Of a DNA stretch of 64,000 nt, positions 22,185 to 33,800 are shown in pieces; positions within the stretch are counted from its first letter, which is position 1, and every line of letters starts with the position of its first letter. The stretch spans positions 73,599,550 through 73,663,549 of the forward strand of contig OW240924.1 of assembly GCA_933207985.1 (NCBI GenBank). The letters are read 5' to 3'. This DNA comes from Pelobates cultripes. Taxonomy: Eukaryota > Chordata > Amphibia > Anura > Pelobatidae. The translations under genes and the position numbers were made by a program. Under the pieces are notes generated by a model. The model searched no databases. It saw only the letters and a list, made by a program, of their open reading frames with translations, and was not told the origin of the DNA.

Positions 22185-22734
22185 TTTTATCCTTATCTTG
22201 TTTTATAGGGTTTGAGGGATTCCCTTTTTAAGGTTGCTGCCATAGTTAATTAGCGCTGTCTCATTCCTCTTTTTAACACTGTGGTTACAGTTTATTAGGA
22301 TTACTTGTGACCAAACGCACAGAGCAAGGGTATTTGTAAAGAAAAAATACATAAAATGTTGGGACATGGACCTTCACAACCGCTGTCGTCTAGAGCAAAA
22401 TGCAAGGATCAGTCTTCAGTTTAGCTTTCAAATGTCTTTATCTGTGCAAGGAGGTATTCACAGCAATAGCAAATTAGCAACCGCATTTGAGAAAAGTGTC
22501 CTTCACACCCACCGTAAAGCACCAAACCCTGTCACCTTTATAAAACAAAACTTAGCAGAAAAATTGCAAGCAGCAAGTCTTGTTTCAGCACACCCAGTTC
22601 CCCTGATTGGGTGAATCTGTCGGAGTTACTGAAAAGAACACTTTTAAACCCAGTCTGCGTCAATGAAGACCCACACCCTTAATCAGTGTAACACCTGGTC
22701 TCATTTTAGTATGTAAATATTCCATTTATGAGAC
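22185..22734. other. No recognised feature
   Basis: Unassigned sequence. The 82-residue + frame at 22366-22614 has no recognisable homology and no initiation or splice context I would trust. Confidence 0.4.
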
Positions 22735-22898
22735 CGGGATCCAGGTAAGTGACTAAGGGGTTATTAACCCCTTCAGTGCCGCGGGAAGGGGCCTTGACAG
22801 AGAAGGAAGATATAGTGCCAGGAAACCGAGTTTGTTTTCCTGGCATTATAGTTTCCCTTTAAGCCAATGTTATTTTGGTGATTATAGTGTCCCTTTAA
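22735..22898. mobile_element. Two T2-like right ends side by side
   Basis: 22735-22862 is the right third of a common-subfamily copy (AACCCCTTCAGTGCC, GAGTTTGTTTTCCTGGC) ending in TTTCCCTTTAA. 22863-22898 (TTATTTTGGTGATTATAGTG to TCCCTTTAA) is the right end of the subfamily seen at 44994-45483. One probably inserted beside the other at TTAA. Confidence 0.6.
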
Positions 22899-23590
22899 TG
22901 ACTTGCCTTTTAAAAATTTATCATTAGCATTGAATGCAGTGGTAATGGCGGTAAAACTGTGAGGGTTAGTCAACATTTTAACAATTCTTGTCCACCTAAT
23001 AACTAAACTGGGGCTTCAAAAGCTAAAAAAAAATAATACAAAGTATGTTTTTATCCTCAGTCCAAATATAAATCATTTTCCTATGGGGAAACCTACAGCG
23101 AATAATCTAATTAGATCTCTGAGATTAAATAAGCTTGTTCTTGCAATGTGTAGTAGACTACTACAGTTCTATGGTAACCTGTTCGTTAATAGAATTATAC
23201 AAAGGACGAGAAGATGTGGATTTAAAAGAAATCAGATTATGTACAGCTTGTGAAAAACAGTCGGGTTCTTTTGATGACAGAAAAGAATATTTAAGAATAT
23301 AATAGTCCTCATGTTGGGTAACAGCGTGACGATCCAAGGAGAAATCTGTCTGCCATTTTGTTGTCAAGAAGGAGCCATGTTGCACAATTGCAAATTGCAC
23401 TGACCTGTTTACTTTATCTCACAATCCCTTGCTGTACAGATGTTTATAGGATAGAATGCGATCCAACAGAGCAGAATGAGAGGCCCGATTGGTTCAGTCC
23501 CTTCCTTATTGGGGAGGATTCCTCCAACTGCTGACATTTGCATTTTTACGTCTTTTTCTGCTTTATACATTTAATGCATTAAAAATGTAG
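22899..23590. other. Unassigned sequence up to the gap
   Basis: Nothing recognisable except the short ancient dispersed segment at 23315-23372. Confidence 0.4.
23315..23372 (-). repeat. Ancient dispersed segment, copy A
   Basis: On the minus strand this reads CAAAATGGCAGACAGATTTC followed by TCCTTGGATCGTCACGCTG. It aligns over about 50 bases with 34543-34592 and 43710-43765. The class is unknown. Confidence 0.5.
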
Positions 23591-23690
23591 NNNNNNNNNN
23601 NNNNNNNNNNNNNNNNNNNNNNNNNNNNNNNNNNNNNNNNNNNNNNNNNNNNNNNNNNNNNNNNNNNNNNNNNNNNNNNNNNNNNNNNNN
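23591..23690. other. Assembly gap (100 N)
   Basis: Exactly 100 N. The round size suggests a scaffold gap of unknown true length. Confidence 1.
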
Positions 23691-25329
23691 ATCTTAATCT
23701 ATGACATATGATACCATCAGTGATGATATCTTATAGAAGTATCTCAATCTATGACATAATTCTATTGAAGCATATAAAACTCGGTTCTCCATGGCACCTA
23801 GTGTCCACCTTCTTTTCGTCTGCGTTAGTAATACAGCATTAACAATTTGGTACCAATGTCCTACAAACTGGACGGATATAACAACCTATGTCCTACAACC
23901 TGGATGAACATGATTGGCTTACAATGCTAAGAGGGTCATCTCACTGCTCTTAGTTTACCAATACTATGGGACATTAAACTTGAAAAGCTGCTCCCAAAGA
24001 TGACTTGTGTGGCCAAACACAGACTTAATAATAGCATAGAAGAATAGGACATGCAGAATGAAACAATATTTATTAACCTGCTAATAGAAGATGCCTAACT
24101 AAATAAGTACTGAAATAAGTAAATCATTGATATAGTAAATTAAACAAATTAACTCCACAAGGACCATGAGACCTCAGCCTTAACCCTCAGATAGGCTATA
24201 CCTTCTCTAATCCATATAGTAAGTTATGAAAAATGTCTATTGTTTGTGGCAGGTTGATAAGTGTTTTGGGAGGTTTTAGTGAATAGTGTCTCCGCCATCT
24301 GGAGAGGAAAGTTCACATTCCTTGGCAACCTATGGCCTTCTCAGTTTTCAGAAGTGGGGATTGAGCATTATTGCACATTTATCATTAGTCTAAGGATTAC
24401 CCAATCCTTTCTATTTCCCTCCATATAACATAAAATAAAGTAGAGGAATGGTTCATTTCTTATTTAATCCTTCACCAGATATACTTATAGCAAAAAGATA
24501 AAGAACTAGTTGGCTCTGTTATAATTAATGTTGTAATCATTAAGTCTGCTTTTGTATGATCTTTGTGTGTGTCCATCGTTTGTTCAGATATCTATAGAAA
24601 GGAAACCAAGCCAGTCTGGCCTGGGAGACACCACAGATTGCCATTCATATATTTAAGCATGAGCAGTGCCTAAACTGTGTGTCTAGGAAATCTAATACTG
24701 TGTGACCTTCAGTTATTAATGACATTTTATTACATTGTAAACTGCAGTTTCTATTGTAATCTCATTAACGGTTTAATTGCTTTCTGTTATTTCATTTTTT
24801 ATACACATTGGTTAAGGGCAAATTGTGTATTGTTTGCATTTGTTCTGGTCTGCCATTATTATCTACTTATAAGACAATGGAAATAATTTTTTTGATACTT
24901 TATTCATTTGCCTGATTAAGTTGATTTTAATTAATTGATATATAAACCAGGGTGAATAGACAACAAACATAAGTGGCTGTATGCAATTTAGCTGTCATTC
25001 TTGTGAATGTATTATGTCTCTAATGATATGCAAATTTTAGGGTGAGCAAAATATTCAGGACTGAATACGAATCTAATTCTTTCCTCTAAAAAAACCTTTT
25101 CTGCTATGAGACTTGGGTAAATTAGTTAATGAACAGATGTATCACAGTGATGACATTGTGATGGAAAACAAAACTTTGATCAGACAATTTCTGTGGACTT
25201 GTGATTGTATAGTATAACTATGATGTATGGCATATGTTATACTTGATATGCTAGATAAATTCAAATCTGCAAGAAGTCTCCAGACTGATAAAATAAAATC
25301 CAAGCAATCCAATCTGTCCCAATCTTCAG
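23691..25329. other. Unassigned AT-rich sequence after the gap
   Basis: Just after the gap, TCTTAATCTATGACATA and TCTCAATCTATGACATA repeat about 50 bases apart. A TATAAAACTCGG word lies at about 23779, and TGTCCTACAA(A)CTGGA is repeated 34 bases apart near 23860-23905. An LTR edge is possible but unproven. The remainder shows nothing I recognise. Confidence 0.35.
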
Positions 25330-25595
25330 GCCCAATGCAACACATCCACAGCTCACATACAGAAACAAAACACTCAGCCACACTCAGACACAACTTCCTT
25401 CCACACACACCATTCAGATTTCTCTACACAGAAAATTCAGCCACCACTCACAACATTCAGCTAACAGACACAGGCACACTCAGCCTCCCACCACAACATA
25501 CAGCTCTCAGGCCCACTTAGCCTCTGGACAAACTCACACACCACACCAAATCTCCCCACTCATATACAACACTCACCCAAAATACATGCCACAGA
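25330..25595. repeat. CA-rich simple-sequence tract
   Basis: The + strand is rich in CACTCA, CACAC and CAGCC words with almost no G. It is degenerate low-complexity DNA; the 97-residue frame here is an artefact. Confidence 0.6.
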
Positions 25596-25726
25596 AAATA
25601 ACTCAGGGCTCTAGGAGGGAACTTCACTTTGGCAACTTGATATGACTCTGTGCCGTCTTGATCCAATTCTGCTTAGACGCCTGTCAAAAACCTTCCTGCG
25701 CTAAAGCTGTCTGTCAAGAAACAAAT

Positions 25727-26360
25727 ATAATAGGTTTCAAAGAGGGTAATTCTGAACACAAAGTTGTTGCCTTTACAGATGCTATGCTATTTTTTTTTTA
25801 TTATTAAGAACCCCACTATCAAATTACCCAATCTCATGTCTGCCTTTAAAGACTATGACGTTCTTTTCAATTCAAAACTAAACTTGATAAAACGGGAGAT
25901 ACTAAATCCAACACTCCTCAGCAGAGACCAAGAAGCTATCATGTCCTGATTGCCCTTTTCTTGGTGCAAGGATCAGATAAGATATTTGTGAATATGGAAC
26001 ACACTGAATCTAAAGAAAATATATTCACAAAATCATATGCACCTTAAGTAATCGAGAATTTCTCGAAAGGTGGATTTACCCACATATTGTGTGGTTAGGG
26101 AGTGTCTCCGTTTTGAAAATTAACATATTGCTCAGATTTTTGTATCTGTTTCAAATGTTTCTGTTCTCTCTGTCTGGAGGTTTATTTTAAAGCTGTGAGG
26201 TCTCTGGTGATTGCATATATCTTGGGTGGAATTAAAATTACACTTTAGACATGGGATTCTGTATCAACCAAAATCTAGGGGTGTCTTGTCATTGCCAGAT
26301 ATTTATAGATACTACCTGTACACGGTTCTACAGCGAATTGTGGAGTAGCACACAGCTTGT
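25727..26360 (+). pseudogene. L1-like LINE ORF2 relic (RT palm to C-terminal region)
   Basis: Translation shows EHKVVAFTDAMLFFIIKNPT and then FKDYDVLFNSKLNLIKREIL, matching the block around the FADD motif and the KSEIL block of L1 RT. The catalytic pair reads FTDA at 25772-25783, so it is inactive. After frameshifts come LKINILLRFLYLFQ and a GVLSLPDIYRYYL-like stretch, L1 sequence downstream of the RT. It abuts a CR1 relic at about 26385 in the same orientation. Confidence 0.7.
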
Positions 26361-26384
26361 AGAATCCCAATGCACTTAATTATC

Positions 26385-27560
26385 AGACTGGATCAGTTTA
26401 AATGGAGTCCAAGAGAAATGGGATTATTTAAAAGGTGCACTACTGAAGGCAACAGAAAATTGCGTTAGGCTTGTCAGTAAGAGCAAAAAATGTAAAAAAC
26501 CACTGTGGTACTCCGCAGAAGTGGCCAATATAGTAAAAACAAAAAGTTAGCAATTATAGTAATTATAAAAAAAACAACAGAGTGAGGAAGATAGACAGAT
26601 CTATAAGATTAGGCAGAAAGAGGCTAAGCAAGTTATAAGAGGTCCCAAGTCACACACAGAAGAGAAAATGGTACAGTCATTAAAAAAGAAGACAAAACAT
26701 TTTTAGATACATAAATGAGAAAAGGAAAGTTAAACAAGGATTAGAAAGAAAAAAAAGTAGGAAGAAATCTTCCCCTATCAAGACGAGGGGAATCCTCCTA
26801 CCAGAGCTACCCCTAAGGATTAGTTATATTAAAAACAAAAGGTATGTAGAAGGGGATAAATGTCTAGCTGACTGCCTCAATGAATATTTTTGTTCAGTAT
26901 TTACAGATGAAAATGAAGGAAAGGGACCTCAGTTAGCAAAACGGACTAATGAGTCATTTGTTACATCTGAGTTTAGAGAGGAAGAGGTTATTTTTCAACT
27001 GTCAAAAGTAAAGACAAATAAGTCGATGGGGCTTGATGGAATGCACCCAAAGTTATTAAAAGAGCTTAGTGGTGTACTACCAATACCATTAACGGATTTA
27101 TTTAACCAATCATTGTTAACGGTAGTAGTCGCAAAAGATTGGAAATTAGCAAATGTTGTGCCCATTCACAAGAAAGGTAGTAGGGAGGAGTCGGGCAATT
27201 ATAGGCCAGCAAGCCTTACTTCAGTAATGGGGAAAGTAATGGAAACCATTTTAAAGTATAGGATTGTTGAACATCTAAAATCACATGGATTTCAAGATCA
27301 GAGACAAGGGTTGGTTTACTTCAGGGAGGTCATGCCAAACTCATTTTATTGATTTTTTTTTATTGGAAAACTAAAATAATAGATCAGGGTGGTGCAGTAG
27401 ACATTGCTTACCTAGATTTCATTAAGGCTTCTGACACTGTCCCACATAGAAGGCTTTTTAATAAACTGCAATCTTTAAGTTTGGATTCCAATATTGTTAA
27501 ATGGGTTAGGCAGTGGCTGAGTGACAAGCAACATAGGGTTGTAGTCAGCGATGTCTTTAT
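26385..27560 (+). pseudogene. CR1 LINE reverse transcriptase relic
   Basis: The 5' part translates to QFKWSPREMGLF and TTEGNRKLR, typical of the CR1 linker. From 27026 a 108-residue open frame carries LDGMHPKLLKELSG, WKLANVVPIHKKG and NYRPASLTSVMGKVMETI, RT blocks 0-2. After a frameshift, AYLDFIKASDTVPHRRL (27400-27450) holds the first catalytic Asp. The copy ends before the YADD-type box, so it is 3' truncated. Confidence 0.85.
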
Positions 27561-28134
27561 TATTGATTGGACCCTGGGAAAAGCATTTGCTTGGGCCTCC
27601 TGCCCCCCCCCCTCCCTTGCAAGCAATTACGCCCTCCTCCCTTGCATGCAATCACGCCATCCACCACAATGCAGTGGTGGAACTAAAGTAAAGAGGTGTA
27701 AGAATTATTTTGGGCCCCCTATGGCCAGGGTGACAAAAAGGTAGATCACCATCTGTCATACAACTCCAACACTGCATTGACAGCTGGGCTCTACCATTCA
27801 CCCATGTTGGCAGGTTTGTATTTAGCACTGAGCAGTGTTTGTGTGTTTGAATGTAAGCATGTTTTTGTATGGCGTATGTTTGTGTAAATGTAGGGATGTG
27901 CTTGTTTGTGGAGTTTGCGTTTGAATGCAAGCATGTATTTATGTGTAGTGTGGGTTTTTGAATGCAGGGGTGTGTTTATATATAATTTTGATGTTTAACA
28001 CAGAACATGCACATATACACACACATACACACACACTGAAACATATGCAGTTATACAGACACATATACACACACTGACACACAGATAAAGTCACACAGAC
28101 TGACACACACATACACATACTGATAACATACAGA
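27561..28134. repeat. Dispersed repeat then degenerate TG/CA-rich tract
   Basis: 27561-27800 contains CAGTGGTGGAACTAAAGTA and CCCTATGGCCAGGGTGACAA, which I take for a dispersed frog repeat of unknown class. From about 27830, GTGTGTTTGAATGYAAGCAT words recur, then CACACATACACACAC-type tracts run to 28130. Confidence 0.45.
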
Positions 28135-28691
28135 CAGGGGCGGGCTGGGCCGGGGGGCAGGGAGGCAATTGCTCCCCAGGCTGCCCTAAATTCTTGCAAG
28201 ACCGGCCGCGGCGGGCCAGCCCTTTAAATACTGCAGCCGCCTGAGCGCTCTGTTAAGAGCCTCAGGCGGCTGCAGCTGCTTCTCCCCTCCCTTCCCCTCC
28301 CCTGTAGCATGGCCGAGCTGCACTCTGGTCCGCGGTGGCCGGCTGGACTGATAGGAAGGTGCATAGTGAGTGTGCACTTCCTGTCAGTCCGGCCGGTTAC
28401 AGGAAACAGAAACTCCTGTTCCGCGTGGAGTTTCTGTTTTCTGTAACCGGCCGGACTGACAGGAAGAGCACACTCAGTGTGCACCTTCCTATCAGTCCGG
28501 CCGGGCACCGCGGACCGGAGTGCAGCTCGGCCACGCTACAGGGGAGGGGAGAAGCTGCAGCCGCCTGACCGCTCTTAACAGAGCGCTCAGGCGGCTGCAG
28601 TATTTAAAGGGCCGGTCCACCGCGGCCGGCCTTACAGGAATTTAGGGCGGCCTGGGGGGCAATTGCCTCCCTGCCCCCCAGCCCGCCCCTG
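28135..28691. mobile_element. 557-bp GC-rich foldback DNA transposon
   Basis: CAGGGGCGGGCTGGGCC at 28135 mirrors the CCAGCCCGCCCCTG end at 28691. The arms pair over almost their full length around a centre near 28400-28425 (GAAACTCCTGTTCCGCGTGG). Shared arm blocks include CAGCCGCCTGA, CCGCGG and CTTCCTRTCAGTCCGGCC. The CAGGGG tips suggest a hAT-like family, but the 8-bp flanks (CATACAGA, GCAGTGAG) do not match, so the family is open. Open frames inside are palindrome shadows. Confidence 0.7.
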
Positions 28692-28704
28692 GCAGTGAGA
28701 GGAG

Positions 28705-28811
28705 CAGGGCCGCCGGACCGGGGAAGCTGCCACCCGGCCCGGCGGCCGGCCCCCAGGTGCCGCGGCCCACCGGGAAATTTCCCGGTATCCCGGTGGGCCA
28801 GTCCGGCCCTG
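28705..28811. mobile_element. 107-bp foldback MITE with CAGGGCCG tips
   Basis: CAGGGCCGCCGGACC at 28705 and AGTCCGGCCCTG ending at 28811 are inverted. The interior (CCGGGAAATTTCCCGG) is palindromic. It lies 13 bases from the larger foldback element and has similar CAGGG tips. No target duplication is visible. Confidence 0.55.
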
Positions 28812-28964
28812 CACAGAGCTGGGAGGAAGTGACCACGCGGGAGGAAGCCGAGGGAGTCAGAGTGAGAACTCTGACTCCCATCCACCTGAACCACCACTGG
28901 ACCCCAGGGAATGTCACCCTCCTGCACCTAAAATGTAGGAAACAGGAGGGTGACTAAAATATTG

Positions 28965-29355
28965 TGTGTGTGTTTGTTTGTGTGTATGTGTCTTTGTAAG
29001 TATGTCTTGTGTGTGTGTCTGTATGTATGTCTTGTGTGTGTGTGTGTCTTTGTATGAATTTCTTGTGTGTGTCTGTAGGTATGTGTCTGTATGTGTGTAT
29101 GTGTCTTTGTATATATGTGTGTCTTATGTATGTGTCTTTGTATGTATGTTGTGTGTGTGTGTGTTTGTATGTATGTGTGTCTTGTCTTTGTATGTGGTGT
29201 GTATGTGTCTTTGTATGTATGTGGTGTGTGTGTATGTGTCTTTGTACGTATGTGTTGTGTGTGTGTGTATATGTCTTTGTATGTATGTCTTGTGTGTGTG
29301 TGTGCCTTTGTATGTGTGTGTGTATGTCTTTGTATGTGTGTGTCTTGTGTGTCTG

Positions 29356-29390
<35 letters not shown>

Positions 29391-29456
29391 ATGTGTGTCT
29401 GTGTGTGTGTGTTTGTGTGTCTGTATGTATGTATGTATGTGTGTGTGCCTGTCTCT
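28965..29456. repeat. TG-rich tandem array of roughly 35-45 bp units
   Basis: Units built on TGTGTCTTTGTATGTATGT with variable TG runs repeat about a dozen times. Four overlapping frames of 126-184 residues (Cys-Val on +, Thr-His on -) come only from the repeat. Confidence 0.9.
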
Positions 29457-30099
29457 TGTAGTGGGCTATAGTAAGTGGGCTACCTAGCTCAGCCTTCCTA
29501 CTGGGCATTGCTATAAGGAAGGTTAAAAAATAGAAAAAAGGAAAAAAAAGGTGGGGAGGGGAATTGAGGAGGGAGAGGAGGGGAGCTGACGCACAGATGA
29601 GAAATCATATTATGCACAAACAGAGAAGTAGTCTGAATATCACCGAAAGAGGAGACCTTTGTTTGTTCCTTACGAAAATCGAACCAGATATCAAATATTT
29701 AGTTTCGCAGCATCAACCTCCAGGATCTCATTAATCACTAGTAAAGGTAATTTCAATCTACTTTATTGATTTCTCATTAAACTTTATAAAGTTAAAAACA
29801 TTATAAACATGCATAAAGCAGAAATAAAAAGATAAATGTACGTACATTTTTTTTTTTTTTAAAACACCCTCCTTTCTAAAAAATATTCTGCACCTGCGCG
29901 AAAACTGGTGGGTGGTAAGGAAATTTTTCCATCAAGAAAGATGCATTAGTTTGCGGTAGGTAGAAAAAGGTTGACTACCAATGGTTTAACCCTTTCAGGT
30001 AAGAAAGCATCCAGCAACCTCTTTCAATGAGGTTGTTTTGGTGCTCAGAGTGTTCAGCTGTTGTTTTTCTCACTTTTCATTACATAGAGAACCTATACT
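29457..30099. other. No recognised feature
   Basis: A-rich sequence following the tandem array, with an A/G-rich stretch at 29525-29590. Nothing assignable is seen. Confidence 0.4.
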
Positions 30100-30187
30100 A
30101 TTTGCATATCAGACTGACCCCGCTCACAAGGGAAGTCCAGATCCAAATTTCCAGCAAGTTCCTTCTGCATGAGAGATACAGCAATCC

Positions 30188-30222
30188 CCGACGATCGTTT
30201 TGGCCTTCGTCAGCAAGGTGTT
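30188..30222 (-). ncRNA. Possible hammerhead relic
   Basis: The minus strand reads CTGACGA (30207-30213), a perfect CUGANGA core. AGGCC, AAAAC and GATCGTC follow, so helix III can form the self-complementary ACGATCGT and the cleavage triplet is GTC. Half of helix II is missing and GAAAC is AAAAC. It may be a decayed PLE motif or chance. Confidence 0.25.
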
Positions 30223-30299
30223 TATAAGTTAAATGAGAAATCAGCACTTTTATTATTAAAATAATGACACCCCACCCCCCCAAGCAGGAAAGTTTACTT

Positions 30300-30850
30300 C
30301 CTGCTTCCGTTCGCTCTCCTGAGCTAATGTAAGTGGCAAGAGCTCTCTACTTGACGGCACCTGCCTTCCATCTTCATCACTTCTGATGAAGCGCAAACCT
30401 GGGCAAAACGCGTAAAGTAAGGGACTGGGAGCTGCTATTGAATTATTTTACTTTTTTGTATTAAAAACAGTTACAGCTTTTTACCCAAACCCTTTTTTTT
30501 TTTTTTTGGTCTTCATACTTTTTTTCTGGTGCTGCTGGATTCCTGCTTACCCTTCACATCCCTTGGTGGGGATTATACCACCACAAGCTATCAACGCCAG
30601 AGCAAGTTATTGCTCTAGAAATCGTAAGTAGGATATCTACTTCTTATATTGCCAATTTTACCTGACAATCTGTACTATTGGATTTTTTTCTGTTTTCCAC
30701 ACATATATGGTTGCTGAGAATTGGACATTCCACACAGCCAATATCCACACAACCTAAAACGGGGATTATACTGTCCAGGCGCTATACAGCATAGCTCTTA
30801 GTAGTGGTACTCAAATTGTGAGTTAGTCTTTTATCTGGTATTTTATACAC
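30300..30850 (+). mobile_element. Penelope-like terminal-repeat copy
   Basis: A hammerhead motif (30379-30418) is followed by T-rich sequence. Then come GGTGGGGATTATACCACC, an AAGCTATCAACGCCAGAGCA block, GAGAATTGGACATTCC and CGGGGATTATACTGTCC. The same block order follows the hammerhead in the palindrome right arm (21540-22060), so the two are one family. No coding remains. Confidence 0.55.
30379..30418 (+). ncRNA. Hammerhead ribozyme motif with consensus CTGATGA core
   Basis: Helix I is ACTT (30379-30382) with AAGT (30415-30418). The core CTGATGA (30383-30389) is perfect. Helix II is GC-based around AAACCT. The second core strand reads CAAAAC (30404-30409) where GAAAC is expected, a G12-to-A type change that would be expected to reduce or abolish cleavage. 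The cleavage-type triplet is GTA (30412-30414). Confidence 0.5.
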
Positions 30851-33800
30851 ATGTGTTAATTGTTTGTGACATATCACACTATTACCCTATTGTATTTTTG
30901 TCTCTATTGAGGGTCATATCCTGTTACATTATCAAGATTGCCTATATGTATTTAGAAATTATCCTTTTTATTACATTCACTTTGAGCACCTTTGGCACGG
31001 TTCACCATCCTGTTTATAGTCCATATGCATTCATTCTGAATGCTGGGCAGTGTGCATACGTGTACACGAAGGGAGAGCTTCAGAGGCCTCTCAATGAGAT
31101 ATTTTTGATGTTATTTCCCCGTGAAGAGACTTAGTCTCTCTCCCCTTGGGGAAAAAAACTCGCAACGCGCAACGAAGAGATGCATAAAAATGGATACAAT
31201 TAATTATTGGGGGATATATCTTCTACGCAGTGTTCTTTTCAGTTATTTGCTGTGTGGAGTTCCTTTAATATGAACAACATATTATATAAAAACACTATTA
31301 TACATGTCTACATATGTTACAGAAACCGAGCAATAGGTATACAGTTATTGATATTAAAAGTAAATAATTCATATTCTGTAATATTCCAGAAGGTTATTGA
31401 TAACCCAGTGAACATCCCTAGGTTTTAGGAACCATCAGTCTTAAAATAGGAATATGTTGTTAAACAGAGTACCCATTGTAGACATTTTCAGTAAATGGTT
31501 TTTTTTGAGCAAGAAGGCTCCTGTAACCTGCCTTTCCCCATATTTATTTCAAGAGACATCACAGTAAAATTATATATGTAAGCCTGTCACAAAATAGATA
31601 AACAAACCATAATCTGCTGCCTTGAACAAATCCAATCAAAGTTCCGAAACCTCATTGCCACTATCTTGACTAAAGAAATGTGTAATCAATACCATCTCGT
31701 TAAAAAGTCTCTTTGCTACAGACATATCTGTATCATTATATAGCTTATTGGAAACCTTTTTTTTTTTTTCTTTAAACACAAGGCTAGTGCAAGTAGACAA
31801 AGTCTCTGTCCAAATCCAGCTACAGAACAAAGCAATGTTCTTTTAATCATAGATTCAACAAAATCCAACATGAAAAGTAAGAAGAAGGGTGACTTTGTTG
31901 ACAAGTTGATTTTCTTAAAGCTTTCCTAACTTTTCCAACTCTTGTCTTGACCATATTTATGTTCTCTTGAGTCGTTCGGGTTTTCGAGCTTTACGTAACA
32001 CAATAAGAAAAAAATCCAAACTTTGTGAAGCAATTTCAAAAAGAAAAAGGCTAATCTAAGGTGGTATAAACAACATTCAAAGTGATAGCTACTTGTTAAG
32101 AGTTTTCAAGTGAGGGGACTGTTGATTTCTTTAAGTATCATGAGAAAAAGATGACAAAAAGACAAACTTGTTAATGTATATGACAATGTTTTTGAATAAG
32201 ACTAATATTAAACTTGGCCTATCAATCAGGCTATTATAATCAAAGGACAAAAGAGGTGCCAAGTCATACTCATACTGTCAATTGGTTTCAAGATAAGCTT
32301 TGGAGAGGAACCTCAAACTCTAGAATTGGTATATTTTGATCAAATTCAAATTGACCATAGTAATTTGACCACATCCAATTTTTTTTTTCTCATTTAGGTA
32401 CATACAGAAATACTATAAAATATCAAGTTTTCTTGAAAAACATAACCGGTTATTGTATCAAGTATCTCAATTTAATAACGCAAATATTCGTAAGAAAGCA
32501 TGCACAATAATATCTGATAGTTTTGCCTAAATTTAAGAAACAAATTGCGAATAAATGGCTTGTCTCCATGGCGGCTGGTTAGTGACAAGTCACTAATCTG
32601 TAATATTTGCTAACATGACCACACAAATTTCATTACTCGTTTCCAAAAGCTTCCAAGGATCCAGGATGGCTAAATGAGAGGTATTCTCCTCCAAAGACGG
32701 AGTCCTTGAAATTGCTATAAACCACAAAATGCCTCAGACAGTTTTCCCCTTGCCCCCTGCCCTCTTCTCCCCTGTTGTTCTTGTTTTGTTTTATTTTTTT
32801 ACTATTATTTTGCACGGATTCTTAAATGAATACTTTTTTCACCGATTTTCCAAGTTGGAGACACTATTTTTGGCACCCCACTCTTGGTCGAGATAATTTG
32901 TATTTTCTTTGTTTTTGTTTCTTTATTCCCATTTTTGTTTGTTGTGATTTGTTTATAGATCAGTTGGCTGTTTTATAGAAATAAACACATTTTAATAATG
33001 TGTTCTCATACCACCAGGGACTATAACTCTGGACCGTTTTCTTTGTTTCAAGAACCCGTAGAACACTGAATGAATGAATTATAATACATCATGCCTCCAT
33101 GGGGTGAAATATGAAGGACCCTGAAATTGCATTGTGTTTTTGTAGTCCAAAACAGGGGCAAGTGGTTGTCTCTAAACATTTAATCCCAGATCATGTGCTA
33201 TTTTGAAGAAGAGAGAAAAAGAGAGAGAAGAAAAAAACGATATAAAAAAAGCATTACTTCTTCTTTGAAGCATTAATGACGGATGTAGAATTTTGCAGGG
33301 GAAGAAAAATCAATTCTGTTTTCCAACCTCAAACTTGAGGCGGCACACGAAAGATATACAAGCTTATGAGGTATGCAGCGAAGAAAAGTGTTAAAGCAAA
33401 GAATCCCAGCTCTGTATTTGGCATGACTTCAGTGCGATGAGATTTTTTTTTTCTTTTTTTAAAACAGATTTGAAGGAAAAAAAAAAAAATCAATAACATC
33501 TGTGGTATTATGGTTAATTAAAAAACCTCTTGAATGGAGCTGAGAGATGAGAGGTCTGACCAAGGAGTAAGAGAGCTGAAACCTGATTAGCCACAAGAAA
33601 CGCTTTTTTAGATCTGAGTGGATAGGCCAGAGACTGCTTCGCAAAAGGATATGGGGGAAAAATAGCTTTTACTCTAACTTTCTTTAAATAATCAATACAC
33701 CCCCATTACAGCCATCCTTATTCTACTCCAATATTCCGCTCTCTGTTGGTTGTTTTCCAGTCTTTAGCTTTTAAAAGCTTCAAACAGAAATGGAATGTTG

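Noticed and set aside
25330..25595. Possible CRISPR-like or satellite array of CACTCA words
   Set aside because: No fixed repeat and spacer lengths; it is degenerate simple sequence in a vertebrate genome.
28186..28957. Several overlapping 60-107 residue frames on both strands
   Set aside because: GC-rich palindromes are open in many frames; mirrored peptides on opposite strands show they are shadows.
28954..29508. Open frames up to 184 residues rich in Thr-His or Cys-Val
   Set aside because: They arise from the TG-rich tandem array on both strands; no start or splice context supports a gene.
31100..31170. CGCAACGCGCAACG near CCCCTTGGGG as a hammerhead
   Set aside because: No CUGANGA strand and no helix I pairing could be found.
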